Source: Pseudomonas cremoricolorata DSM 17059 = NBRC 16634
Lineage (GTDB): Bacteria; Pseudomonadota; Gammaproteobacteria; Pseudomonadales; Pseudomonadaceae
Direction of reading: 5' to 3'
Assembly: GCF_000425745.1 (NCBI RefSeq)
Contig: NZ_AUEA01000001.1
Location: 248,001-312,000 of the forward strand
DNA length: 64,000 nt
In this document: positions 27,801 to 36,511 of the stretch, one piece after another
How positions within the stretch are numbered: the first letter of the stretch is position 1
How the letters are laid out: each line of letters starts with the position of its first letter
The notes under the pieces: generated by a model
What the model was told of the DNA's origin: nothing
The model's input: the letters and a program-made list of their open reading frames with translations, nothing else
The model's database searches: none
Program-made: the position numbers and the translations under genes

Positions 27801-28367
27801 ATGGACAACTACTTCCGCAAGTACCTGCAACCCTACGTCAATACCAGCTCCAACCCCTGGAGCTGGCAGCCGGGCGCGGCGCAGAAACTGGGTATCAACG
27901 CCTCGGTGCTGAGCACGTTCCAGCGCGCCGCGAGCATCCGCGATGCGTTCTTCCGCAACACTGGCAGCACTCAGCCGCTGGTGCGCTTCGAGCTCAAGCC
28001 GGTGGCGATGGACGCCTCGATCACACAGTTCCTGCTCGACCTCGATGGCCAGCAGGTCAGCTATGACCACGGCCCCAGCCGCCCGGTGGCGGTGCAGTGG
28101 CCGAACAACAACAGCATTGGCGTGGTGCGCCTGGCGATCACCCCGCCGGCGGCCAGTGGCCGTTCGGGGATGACCGTGGAAGGGCCGTGGGCGTGGTTCC
28201 GCCTGCTCGACCAGGCCGACCTGGTCGCCGGCAACTCGCCGGAGCGCTTCAACCTGCGCCTGCGTGTCGAGGGCCTCAGCGTGTCGTACGAACTGCGCGC
28301 CAGCAGTGCCTTCAACCCGTTCCGCAGCCGTGTGCTCAACGGCTTCAGCCTGCCGGAGCGGTTATGA
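24861..28367 (+). CDS. tssM: T6SS inner-membrane protein TssM (IcmF)
   Basis: The 1168-residue core of the membrane complex. Two N-terminal transmembrane segments (about 8-28, 38-55) are followed by a cytoplasmic NTPase-like domain with an intact Walker A ([15 protein letters not shown]) and [26 protein letters not shown]. A third transmembrane segment lies near 440-460, and a large periplasmic region ends in the beta domain contacting TssJ. The start is GTG 24861, overlapping tssL by four bases. An ATGA overlap couples it to tagF. Confidence 0.96.
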   Translation: [1168 protein letters not shown]

Positions 28368-29023
28368 ACAGCGTGGGCTTCTACGGCAAGCTGGCCTGCC
28401 GCGGGGATTTCGTCAGCCGCGGTCTGCCGGGCAGTTTCGTACAACCGTGGGACCAGTGGCTGGCAGCCGGCGTGCAAGCCAGCCAGCGCCAGTTGGGCGA
28501 GGCCTGGTTGCCGGCGTATCTGGTCAGCCCGCTGTGGCGTTTCGCCCTGGCGCCGGGCCTGTGCGGGCCGCAGGCGATGGTCGGCGTGCTGATGCCGAGC
28601 ATCGACCGGGTCGGGCGTTATTTCCCCCTGACCCTGGCTCAGCCATTGCCGGCCGGTACCTCGCTGGCAGCCGTGCTCGGCGCGCCAGATGACTGGTTCG
28701 AAGCCGCAGAAAGCCTGCTGCTGGCAAGCCTCGAAGCCCAGGCGAGCTTCGAGGACTTCGACGCTGCGGTCAGCGCCCTGGCGCCGCTCGAAATACCTGC
28801 CGCGCTGCCTGCCCATGCCAGCCTCGGCGGCTTGCAGCGGCTGACCGAAGACTACGCCGACGACCGTCTTCGGGCTCTGGCCGACAGTGCTTGTGCAGGC
28901 ATGAGCCTGTGGTGGGGCAAAGGCTCGGCGCAGATCGCTCCGGGCTTGCTGCGCTGCCAGGGACTGCCGCGCAGTGACGCATTCGCCGCCTTCATTCTGG
29001 GTAAAGAGGCCCCGTGCAGATGA
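28364..29023 (+). CDS. tagF: T6SS post-translational repressor TagF
   Basis: A 219-residue cytosolic protein whose homologue in P. aeruginosa blocks H1-T6SS activity independently of the Thr-phosphorylation pathway. It starts MNSVGFYGKLACRGDFVSRG, the family signature, with GVLMPSIDRVGRYFPLTL next. ATG 28364 overlaps the tssM stop (ATGA). Here TagF and PppA are separate genes, unlike the TagF-PppA fusions of some species. Confidence 0.92.
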   Translation: MNSVGFYGKLACRGDFVSRGLPGSFVQPWDQWLAAGVQASQRQLGEAWLPAYLVSPLWRFALAPGLCGPQAMVGVLMPSIDRVGRYFPLTLAQPLPAGTSLAAVLGAPDDWFEAAESLLLASLEAQASFEDFDAAVSALAPLEIPAALPAHASLGGLQRLTEDYADDRLRALADSACAGMSLWWGKGSAQIAPGLLRCQGLPRSDAFAAFILGKEAPCR

Positions 29024-29748
29024 CCGCCATGCAGTACACCGCGGCCAGTTACAGCCACACCGGCATGGTGCGCCGGATCAACGAGGACGCTTGCCTGGAG
29101 CTGACCGCCGAGGGCCTGTGGGCGGTGGCCGACGGCATGGGCGGGCATGCGGCGGGTGATTACGTCAGCAGCCTGACCGTCGACAGCCTGCGCCGTCTGC
29201 CGGCGTGCCAGAGCCTTGCCGAGCGCAGCGCCGCGCTGCGCAGTCGGCTCGCTCAGGTCAACCAGGCGGTGCGCGAGGAAACCCTGCGTCGCGGCGTGAG
29301 CCTGATGGGCAGCACCGTGGTGGTGATGACCGCCTGTGACGATCAGGCCCTGGCGCTGTGGGCTGGCGACAGCCGCCTGTACCGCTTGCGCGGCGCGCGC
29401 CTGACCCGTCTGACCCACGATCATAGCTACGTGCAGGAGCTGCAGGACAGCGGCCTGCTCAACGAGGCCGAAGCCCGCGAGCACCCGCGCGGCAACATCA
29501 TCACCCGAGCGATTGGCGTGCAGGCGCAGTTGGACTTGCAGGCGGTCGAGATCGCCGTGCAGCCCGGTGACACCTATCTGCTGTGCAGCGACGGCCTGAC
29601 CAAGACCGCCGAAGACCACGAGATCGCCGACGTGCTGGTGCACCCCGACCCGTACCAGGTAGTGCGCAGCCTGGTGCACCTTGGGCTGACCCGCGGTGCA
29701 CCGGACAACATCACCGCCATCGTGATCAAGGCCGGTGAACCACGATGA
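29020..29748 (+). CDS. pppA: T6SS PP2C phosphatase PppA
   Basis: A PP2C-family Ser/Thr phosphatase that removes the phosphate put on Fha by PpkA and so switches the T6SS off. About 242 residues carry the metal-binding and catalytic motifs NEDACLEL, WAVADGMGGHAAGD, LWAGDSRLYRLR, LLCSDGLT and DNITAIV. ATG 29020 makes a four-base ATGA overlap with tagF; an in-frame GTG at 29014 is an alternative. The stop overlaps the ATG of ppkA in the same way. Confidence 0.95.
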   Translation: MTAMQYTAASYSHTGMVRRINEDACLELTAEGLWAVADGMGGHAAGDYVSSLTVDSLRRLPACQSLAERSAALRSRLAQVNQAVREETLRRGVSLMGSTVVVMTACDDQALALWAGDSRLYRLRGARLTRLTHDHSYVQELQDSGLLNEAEAREHPRGNIITRAIGVQAQLDLQAVEIAVQPGDTYLLCSDGLTKTAEDHEIADVLVHPDPYQVVRSLVHLGLTRGAPDNITAIVIKAGEPR

Positions 29749-32741
29749 GCGCCGACATGCACATTCCAGGCTTCGACATCGACGGCGAGATCGGCCAAGG
29801 CGCCATGGCCAGCGTCTACCTGGCGACCCAGCGCTCGTTGCAGCGCAAGGTGGCGCTGAAGGTGATGGCCGCAAGCCTGGCCCAGGACCCGACCTTCTGC
29901 GAGCGCTTCCTGCGTGAGGGCCGCACCCTGGCTCGGCTGGCGCACCCCCACATTGCCACCATCCACGACATCGGCAACGTCGACGCGCTGTACTACATGG
30001 CCATGGAGTACCTGCCCAACGGCACGCTCAAGGAGCGCATCGCCGCCGGACTCGACCCCGAACAGGGCCTGCTGTACGTGCGCCAGATCGCCCAGGCGCT
30101 GGGCTATGCCCATGCTCAGGGGCTGGTGCACCGCGACGTCAAACCGGCCAACATTCTCTTCCGCGCCGACGGTACGGCGGTGCTGTCCGACTTTGGCATC
30201 GCCAAGTCGCTGGACGACCGCACGCAATTCACCCAGGCCGGTTTTGCCGTCGGCACCCCCAGCTATATGAGCCCCGAGCAGGCGCGCGGGCAGGAGATCG
30301 ACGGCCGCGCCGACCTCTACGCACTGGGCGTGGTGCTGTACGAAATCCTCGTCGGCGAGCTGCCCTACAACGGCACCGACGCCCTGTCGACCGCGCTGGC
30401 GCACCTGACCGAGCCACTGCCTGCGCTGCCGCTCGAGCATGGTCGCTACCAGGCCATTCTCAGCGGCCTGCTGGCCAAATCCGCCGATGAACGCTTCAGC
30501 GATGCCGCCGCCTTGCTGGCGGCGCTCGACCGCCTGCCGTTGCAGGACGACGACGCCACGGTTTTTCGTCCATTGCTCGGCGGTGAAGCGCTGACGCCAC
30601 TGACCCCGGCCGGGGTGGCCGCAGAACTCGCTGAGCCGACGCCAGCCAGCGTCAGCCCGGCCTCAGCGCCGACTCCGATCAAGCCCGCGCCTGCGCTGGC
30701 GGCAACCCCCGCAGCCACCACCCGCACCCCGCGCAAGGCCTTGCTGGCACTGGCCGTGGCGACGGTGCTGGGCCTGGCCGGCGGTACCTACTGGTGGCTG
30801 CAGCCTGGGTCGCCGCTGGCGGGGCAGGTGAGTCCTGACAGTGACCATGTAACGTCGCCGGTGATTGCCGAGGCCAATGCCGAAGGTGATCGGCCGCTGC
30901 TGATGGCTGGCAAGCAGACCCTGTTCCAGCGCGTGCTGAGCAAGCCCGGCGCACAGCTGCTGAGCAGCCCCGAGGCGGGTGACGGCAAGGCCGTGCCGGC
31001 GTTCTCGGTGCTGTACGTGTACCAGCGCAAGAACGTCGACGGGCAACCCTGGCTGCAAGTCGGCGCCGCCAGTGACGGTCAGCGCGAAGGCTGGATCGCC
31101 GGCGCGCAGCTCAGCGACTGGAAGCAGAGCCTGGTGCTGACCTTCACCGAGCGCTCCGGGCGAGCGCCGCTGATGTTTCTGCGCCAGCCTGATGACGTGC
31201 AGCAGCTGCTGGATGACCCGGCCCAGGCGCAGAAGGTGCTGCACAGCGCGCAAACCGCGCCCGAGCAAGTGCCCCAGGTGATGGCGCTGGAGCCGGCCGG
31301 GCAGGCCGTGGCCGCCAGTCAGTTCTACCTGATGCCGATCTTCGATTACCGCGAAAGCTTCGATGCCAGCGGCCAGCCGGTGCAGTTGCTCAACATCGCC
31401 TCCATCGACCCTGGCACCCGCGCCGAACCGCCTGCGGCAAAAAAACCGCAGACGCCTGCGGCAGACAACGCCTTCCGCACCGGCATCGTGCTGGTGGTCG
31501 ACACCTCGGTGTCGATGCAGCCTTACATAGACCGAGTGCAGCAGGTGGTCAGCGAGTTGCAGGCACAGTTGCAGGCCCGCGGCGAGCTGGACAACGTCAG
31601 CTTTGGCCTGGTGGGCTTTCGCAACAGCGTCAAGCGCACGCCGGGGTTGCAGTACCTGAGCAAGACTTTGGTCGATCTGCAGCAGGGCCGCGACCCGGCG
31701 CGCTTCCTGCGTGCAGCCCGCGAGGTCAAGGCCACCACGGTGTCCAGTCATGCCTTCAACGAAGATGCTTTCGCCGGCGTGATGCAGGCGGTCGAAGGCA
31801 TGGACTGGTCGGGCTATGGCGGGCGCATCGTGCTGCTGGTCAGCGATGCCGGCGCGCTGCGCAAGAGCGACCCGGCCAGCAGCACGCAGATGAACGAAGC
31901 CGAAGTGCGCCAGGCGGCGCTGAGCAAGCAGATCAAGATCTACGCCCTGCACCTGCGCACCCCGGCCGGGCAGCACAACCATGCCAGCGCCGAGGCGCAG
32001 TACCGCGTGCTGACTGCCGACAGCAACCCGCAGATCGGCGACCTCTACGTGTCGGTGCCTGGTGGTGACGTGAAGCTGTTCGGTGAGCGCGTGCGCGAGA
32101 TCGGCACGACCTTCGCCGAGCTGGCGCAACAGGTGCGCGAGCGCCAGCCGCAAGCGACCCCGGTGCTCGATGCAGCGCCGAGCCTGGCGGCCAAGTCGGC
32201 GGCCATCGGCTATGCCATGCACATGGATTTTCTCGGGCGCCAGCAGGCCAGCCAGGCGCCGCAACTGGTCAGTGCCTGGACCGCCGACCGCGACCTGAGC
32301 AACCCCGCGCTGCCGGCGTTGCAGGTGTGCGTGATGCTCACCAAGTTGCAACTCAACGACCTGCAGCAGTCGCTCAAGCTGATCGTCGATGCCGCGCGCA
32401 AGACGCGCAGCTCACCGGCCGACTTTTTCAACGAGATCGCCAGCGCCAGCGCCTACATGAGCCGCGACCCTGGCGCCCTGCGCGACGGCGCCAACCTGGC
32501 GGCCAGTGGTGTGCTGGGTGAATACCTCGACGGGCTGCCGTACCGCAGCAAGTCGCTGAGCATGACCCAGGACCTGTGGCTGTCGCTGTCGGTGGCCGAG
32601 CAGGAAGACTTCATCGACGAGTTGGAGTCGAAGATCAGCCTCTACGAAACCTTCCACAACGACCTCGGTAACTGGGTGCGCTTCGGCAATGCCGAACCGG
32701 GCGATGCCTTGTACCGCGTACCGCTGTCGACCTTGCCATGA
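29745..32741 (+). CDS. ppkA: T6SS Ser/Thr kinase PpkA
   Basis: A 998-residue transmembrane kinase that phosphorylates Fha and triggers T6SS assembly. The N-terminal Hanks-type kinase (about 8-265) has GQGAMASVYLA, VALKVMA, HRDVKPANIL and DFGIAKS, all catalytic residues intact. A Pro/Ala linker and one transmembrane segment (about 328-348, ending in GGTYWWLQPG) follow. The periplasmic part contains an SH3-like region (about 385-470) and a von Willebrand A domain (GIVLVVDTSVSMQ, MIDAS DxSxS). The periplasmic part presumably receives the TagQRST envelope signal. Confidence 0.96.
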   Translation: MSADMHIPGFDIDGEIGQGAMASVYLATQRSLQRKVALKVMAASLAQDPTFCERFLREGRTLARLAHPHIATIHDIGNVDALYYMAMEYLPNGTLKERIAAGLDPEQGLLYVRQIAQALGYAHAQGLVHRDVKPANILFRADGTAVLSDFGIAKSLDDRTQFTQAGFAVGTPSYMSPEQARGQEIDGRADLYALGVVLYEILVGELPYNGTDALSTALAHLTEPLPALPLEHGRYQAILSGLLAKSADERFSDAAALLAALDRLPLQDDDATVFRPLLGGEALTPLTPAGVAAELAEPTPASVSPASAPTPIKPAPALAATPAATTRTPRKALLALAVATVLGLAGGTYWWLQPGSPLAGQVSPDSDHVTSPVIAEANAEGDRPLLMAGKQTLFQRVLSKPGAQLLSSPEAGDGKAVPAFSVLYVYQRKNVDGQPWLQVGAASDGQREGWIAGAQLSDWKQSLVLTFTERSGRAPLMFLRQPDDVQQLLDDPAQAQKVLHSAQTAPEQVPQVMALEPAGQAVAASQFYLMPIFDYRESFDASGQPVQLLNIASIDPGTRAEPPAAKKPQTPAADNAFRTGIVLVVDTSVSMQPYIDRVQQVVSELQAQLQARGELDNVSFGLVGFRNSVKRTPGLQYLSKTLVDLQQGRDPARFLRAAREVKATTVSSHAFNEDAFAGVMQAVEGMDWSGYGGRIVLLVSDAGALRKSDPASSTQMNEAEVRQAALSKQIKIYALHLRTPAGQHNHASAEAQYRVLTADSNPQIGDLYVSVPGGDVKLFGERVREIGTTFAELAQQVRERQPQATPVLDAAPSLAAKSAAIGYAMHMDFLGRQQASQAPQLVSAWTADRDLSNPALPALQVCVMLTKLQLNDLQQSLKLIVDAARKTRSSPADFFNEIASASAYMSRDPGALRDGANLAASGVLGEYLDGLPYRSKSLSMTQDLWLSLSVAEQEDFIDELESKISLYETFHNDLGNWVRFGNAEPGDALYRVPLSTLP

Positions 32742-33454
32742 TGCGCTTGCAGGCAGTGAGCAAACGCCGCGGCAGTGCCAGCCAGCGGTTCAGCCTGGAG
32801 ATCGAGCGGCTGCATCTGCGCGCCGGGCAAGTGCTGGGGTTGGTCGGGCCGAGCGGCTGCGGCAAGAGCACCGTGCTCGACCTGCTGGCGCTCACCCTGG
32901 CCCCGGATCAGGCCGAGCGCTTCAGCCTGCACGCCGAAGGCGGTGAGCACGACCTGGCGCAGTTGTGGCGCAACGCGCGCCGCGACCAGTTGGCCGCGCT
33001 GCGCAGCCGGCAGATTGGCTACGTGCTGCAAACCGGCGGGTTGCTGGGCTTTCTCGATGTGCACGACAACATCGCCTTGCCCCGGCAACTGCTCGATCTG
33101 CCGGATGATGGCAGCGTCGAGCGCCTGGCCACGGCACTGGAACTGGATGAACACCTGCGCCGCTACCCGGCCGAGCTGTCGGTGGGCCAGCGCCAGCGGG
33201 TCGGCTGCGCTCGCGCGCTGGTGCACGCCCCGCAACTGCTGCTGGCCGACGAGCCGACCGCGGCCCTCGATCCGCTCAACGCCGAGCGGGTCATGAGTCT
33301 GCTGCTGGCCCAGGTGCGCCAGGCCGGTGCGGCCTGCGTCATCGCCAGTCACGACGAGCCTTTGTTGCGCGCGGTCGGTGTGCCAGTGCTGCGCATGGGC
33401 TGCCGGCGCGATGGCGACGGCGGGGTGACCTCTGTACTGGAGGCCGGGCACTGA
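32738..33454 (+). CDS. tagT: T6SS-associated ABC transporter ATPase TagT
   Basis: A 238-residue ATP-binding subunit of the LolD/MacB type with Walker A GPSGCGKSTVLDLL, signature LSVGQRQRVGCARAL and Walker B LLLADEPTAALDP followed by the H-loop ASHDEP. With TagS it forms an inner-membrane complex upstream of PpkA in the envelope-damage signalling path. It overlaps ppkA by four bases, and its stop overlaps the ATG of tagS by one base. Assignment as TagT rests on gene order. Confidence 0.92.
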   Translation: MMRLQAVSKRRGSASQRFSLEIERLHLRAGQVLGLVGPSGCGKSTVLDLLALTLAPDQAERFSLHAEGGEHDLAQLWRNARRDQLAALRSRQIGYVLQTGGLLGFLDVHDNIALPRQLLDLPDDGSVERLATALELDEHLRRYPAELSVGQRQRVGCARALVHAPQLLLADEPTAALDPLNAERVMSLLLAQVRQAGAACVIASHDEPLLRAVGVPVLRMGCRRDGDGGVTSVLEAGH

Positions 33455-34656
33455 TGCGCGCACCTCTGATCGCCAGGCTGGCCTGGCAGGATTACTGCCG
33501 TGATGGGCGTTTGTCCGCGTGCAGCGTACTGGCCCTTGTGGCGGTCATCACGCCGTTGCTGGTGCTGTTCGGGCTCAAGTTCGGCCTGATCGGCAGCCTC
33601 ACCGAGCGCCTGCAACGCGAGCCATCGGTGCGCGAAATCATTCCGTTGGGCGGCGGGCGCTTCGATGCCGCGTTCATCGCCGCGCTGGCGCAGCGCAGCG
33701 ACGTGGCCTTCGCCCTCCCGCGTACTCGGCAGATCGCCGCCACCGCAGAACTGCTGCGTCCCGCTGGCGAGCGCCGGGTCAGCGTCGAAATGCTGCCGAC
33801 CGCAGTTGGCGATCCACTGCTGCAAGACATCCCGGCGCCCACCGCGGCGGGGCAGGTGGTGCTCAGCCACACCGCAGCGGAAAAACTCGGCGTGCAGGCT
33901 GGCGACCAGGTGCAGGCCAGCTTCTCCCGCCAGCGCGACGGCGAGTTGCACTGGCAGCACAGCGCCTTGCAGGTGCAGGCGGTGCTGCCGCTCAGCGCGT
34001 TCGAGCGCGACGCACTGTTCGCCCCGTTGGCCTTGCTCGAAGCGGTCGAGGACTACCGCGACGGTTTCGCCGTACCGGCGCTGGGCTGGCCCGGCGCGCA
34101 GCGCAAGGCCGATGCCAAACGTGTCTACCCGGCATTTCGCTTGTATGCCCAGGCGCTGGATGACGTCGAGCCGCTGCGCCAGTGGTTCGCCGAGCGGCAG
34201 TTGCTGGTGTCGACCCAGGCCGCGCAGATCGCCCAGGTGCAGTCGCTTCGGCGCAATCTCGATCTGGTGTTCTGGCTGGTGGCGGCGTTGGCGGTGGTCG
34301 GGGCGCTTGCGGCGGTGGCGGCGGGCACGCTGGCGGCGGTCGAGCGCAAGCAGCGCGAGCTTTCGGTGCTGCGCCTGCTGGGGTTTGGCAGCGCTGCGCT
34401 GTTGCTGTTCGGCGTTTTGCAGGCGCTGTACAGCGCGCTGTTCGCAGCGTCGCTGGCGGCGTTGCTGTACCAGGGCGCCGAATATGCCCTGAACCGTTTG
34501 TTCGTGCACACGCCCGGCGAACACGCCAGCCGTCTGCTGCCCGTGCACTACCTCGTGGCCCTCGGCACAACGCTGCTGGCCGCTGCCAGCGCGGCGGCCG
34601 TCGGCGGCTGGCGCGTGGTGCGTATCGACCCCTCCCAAGGAATCCGAGATGTCTGA
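33454..34656 (+). CDS. tagS: T6SS-associated ABC permease TagS
   Basis: A 400-residue FtsX-like permease with four predicted transmembrane segments: near 20-45 (LVAVITPLLVLFGLKFGL), then after a large periplasmic loop near 268-295, 312-345 and 368-390. It forms the membrane part of the TagST complex, which together with TagR and TagQ is needed for PpkA activation in the H1 system. It overlaps tagT by one base and tagR by eight. Confidence 0.9.
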   Translation: MRAPLIARLAWQDYCRDGRLSACSVLALVAVITPLLVLFGLKFGLIGSLTERLQREPSVREIIPLGGGRFDAAFIAALAQRSDVAFALPRTRQIAATAELLRPAGERRVSVEMLPTAVGDPLLQDIPAPTAAGQVVLSHTAAEKLGVQAGDQVQASFSRQRDGELHWQHSALQVQAVLPLSAFERDALFAPLALLEAVEDYRDGFAVPALGWPGAQRKADAKRVYPAFRLYAQALDDVEPLRQWFAERQLLVSTQAAQIAQVQSLRRNLDLVFWLVAALAVVGALAAVAAGTLAAVERKQRELSVLRLLGFGSAALLLFGVLQALYSALFAASLAALLYQGAEYALNRLFVHTPGEHASRLLPVHYLVALGTTLLAAASAAAVGGWRVVRIDPSQGIRDV

Positions 34657-36430
34657 CTGCCGCCTGCGGGCTTCGGCCCTGCTGCTGACCCTGTTGAGCC
34701 TGGCTGCCTGTTCGCCGGGCGATGAGCCGGCGGCGCCTGCCGGCAAGGCCGCTCAAGAAGGGGGCGCGCATGCGTCCGCCAGCGTGCCTGATGAACAACT
34801 GGACAACCCCAAACCGCTGCCCGACGACATCGCCCTGCCGTTGCCCTGTGGCGGGCAGATGGTGTTTCGCCACGTCTACGTGCTGGCCCAGGGCAGCCTC
34901 GACGACCGCGAAGTCAGCCTCGGCTACCCGTTCAGTGAAGGCGAACCGGGCTACAAACAGTCGTTCATCTCTGGCTACCGGCGCGACTTCATCAACGGCC
35001 AGTTCAGCCTCGCCGACCTCGCCCCGCAGTGGCAAAAGCGCATCGCCGGCAGCTTGCCGACGCTGGAGAAAGACAGCCCGCTCAAGCCGATGATGTATTT
35101 CATCGGCAAGTACGAGGTGACCGCGCGGCAGTACGCCCAGGTCATGGCCCAGGCGCAGTCGCTGAGCACTGGCGAGGCGCCGCCGGCCTGCGCAGGCGAC
35201 GCCGGCATGAGCGGGCGTCTGCCGAAGGTCGACCTGTCGCGCTTCGAGGCCGAGCGTTTCTCGGCGGTGTACAGCGCCTGGCTGATGAAACATCACCGCG
35301 AGCTGCTGCCGGTCAGCGGGCGCGGCAAGCAGGATGAAGACGGCGGTATCGGCTTCGTGCGCCTGCCTACTGAAGTGGAGTGGGAATTCGCCGCCCGTGG
35401 CGGCTCGGCGGTCAGTCGTCAGGACCTCGAAGGCCGACTGTTCCCGCGCCTGCGCGAAGGCAGTGACAGCGACGGGCCGCTGGCCGACTGGGCGGTGTTC
35501 AACCAGGTCGCCGGTGGCACCGGGCAGGCACCGCGGCTGATGCCGATCGGCACCAAGCAGCCCAATCCGCTGGGGCTGTTCGACGTCATCGGCAACGCTG
35601 CGGAAATGGTCCAGGAGTCGTTCCAGCTGGTGCATGCCGGACGCCGCCAAGGCGCCTACGGCGGCTTCGTGGTCAAGGGCGGCAACTACCTGGAAGGCGA
35701 GGGCACGCTGTTCACCGGCATGCGCCGCGAGTATCCGTTGTTCGCCGCCGACGGCCGCGAGCAGCACAACGAGACCACCGGGTTCCGCGTGGCCATCGGC
35801 GCGCTGTCGGCGCCCCGCTCGCGCTACCAGGAACTGTTCGAGCAGTGGCAGAAGGAGGGGCGTCTGGCCAGCCTGACCGACGACATCCAGGCCGCCGAAG
35901 ACCCGACCCAACGCCTGGACAGCGTCATCGCCAGCACCACCGACCCGCGTTTGCAGGCCGAGCTGGGCGTGGTCAACGAAGAGCTCAAGCGCACCGTGTC
36001 GCTGATCGCCCGCCAGCGTGAGGAAGCGGCCGGCAACCTGATCCAGTCGGCGGCCCTGGTGGCCGAGACCATCAACAACTACAACATCCGCCTGAGCAAC
36101 CTGCGCAAGAGCCAGGCCGACGCCAAGGCCTCCGGCGATCCGGCCACCGCGCGCATGTTCGGTGCGGCCATTGGCAACGGCCAGACCGCACTCAACGGCG
36201 CCGTGGCGATCTACATCGACAACCTGGCCAGCGGCACGCGCTACACCGATGCCGTGATCCAGGCGCAGTTTCAGCGGGTCAAGACCGAACTCAATCGCAA
36301 CCCGGTGCTGGGCAAGAGCCTCACCGCGCGCGCGACGCTGTTCGTCAGGCACGTCGGCCAATACCGCCAGAACCGCCGTGCCGACCCGGCCACCATTCTC
36401 AAGGAGCTGCTCGCCGCAGCGGCTCGTTGA
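34649..36430 (+). CDS. tagR: T6SS activator TagR (SUMF1/FGE-fold lipoprotein)
   Basis: A 593-residue envelope protein. Signal sequence with lipobox-like LSLAACSPGD (lipidation at Cys21 possible). A formylglycine-generating-enzyme-like domain (about 140-390) shows MMYFIGKYEVTARQYAQVM, RLPTEVEWEFAARGG, NPLGLFDVIGNAAEMV and GGNYLEGEG, then ETTGFRVAIG. The rest is helical. TagR binds PpkA in the P. aeruginosa periplasm and promotes its activation. The gene overlaps tagS and is followed after 81 bases by tagQ. Confidence 0.92.
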   Translation: MSDCRLRASALLLTLLSLAACSPGDEPAAPAGKAAQEGGAHASASVPDEQLDNPKPLPDDIALPLPCGGQMVFRHVYVLAQGSLDDREVSLGYPFSEGEPGYKQSFISGYRRDFINGQFSLADLAPQWQKRIAGSLPTLEKDSPLKPMMYFIGKYEVTARQYAQVMAQAQSLSTGEAPPACAGDAGMSGRLPKVDLSRFEAERFSAVYSAWLMKHHRELLPVSGRGKQDEDGGIGFVRLPTEVEWEFAARGGSAVSRQDLEGRLFPRLREGSDSDGPLADWAVFNQVAGGTGQAPRLMPIGTKQPNPLGLFDVIGNAAEMVQESFQLVHAGRRQGAYGGFVVKGGNYLEGEGTLFTGMRREYPLFAADGREQHNETTGFRVAIGALSAPRSRYQELFEQWQKEGRLASLTDDIQAAEDPTQRLDSVIASTTDPRLQAELGVVNEELKRTVSLIARQREEAAGNLIQSAALVAETINNYNIRLSNLRKSQADAKASGDPATARMFGAAIGNGQTALNGAVAIYIDNLASGTRYTDAVIQAQFQRVKTELNRNPVLGKSLTARATLFVRHVGQYRQNRRADPATILKELLAAAAR

Positions 36431-36511
36431 GCCCGATGGATTGTTTCACCGAAAGGAAATCCGCCCGGCATGAGGCTGAGCGGTCGTCATCACACCAAGA
36501 GAGAACTGACC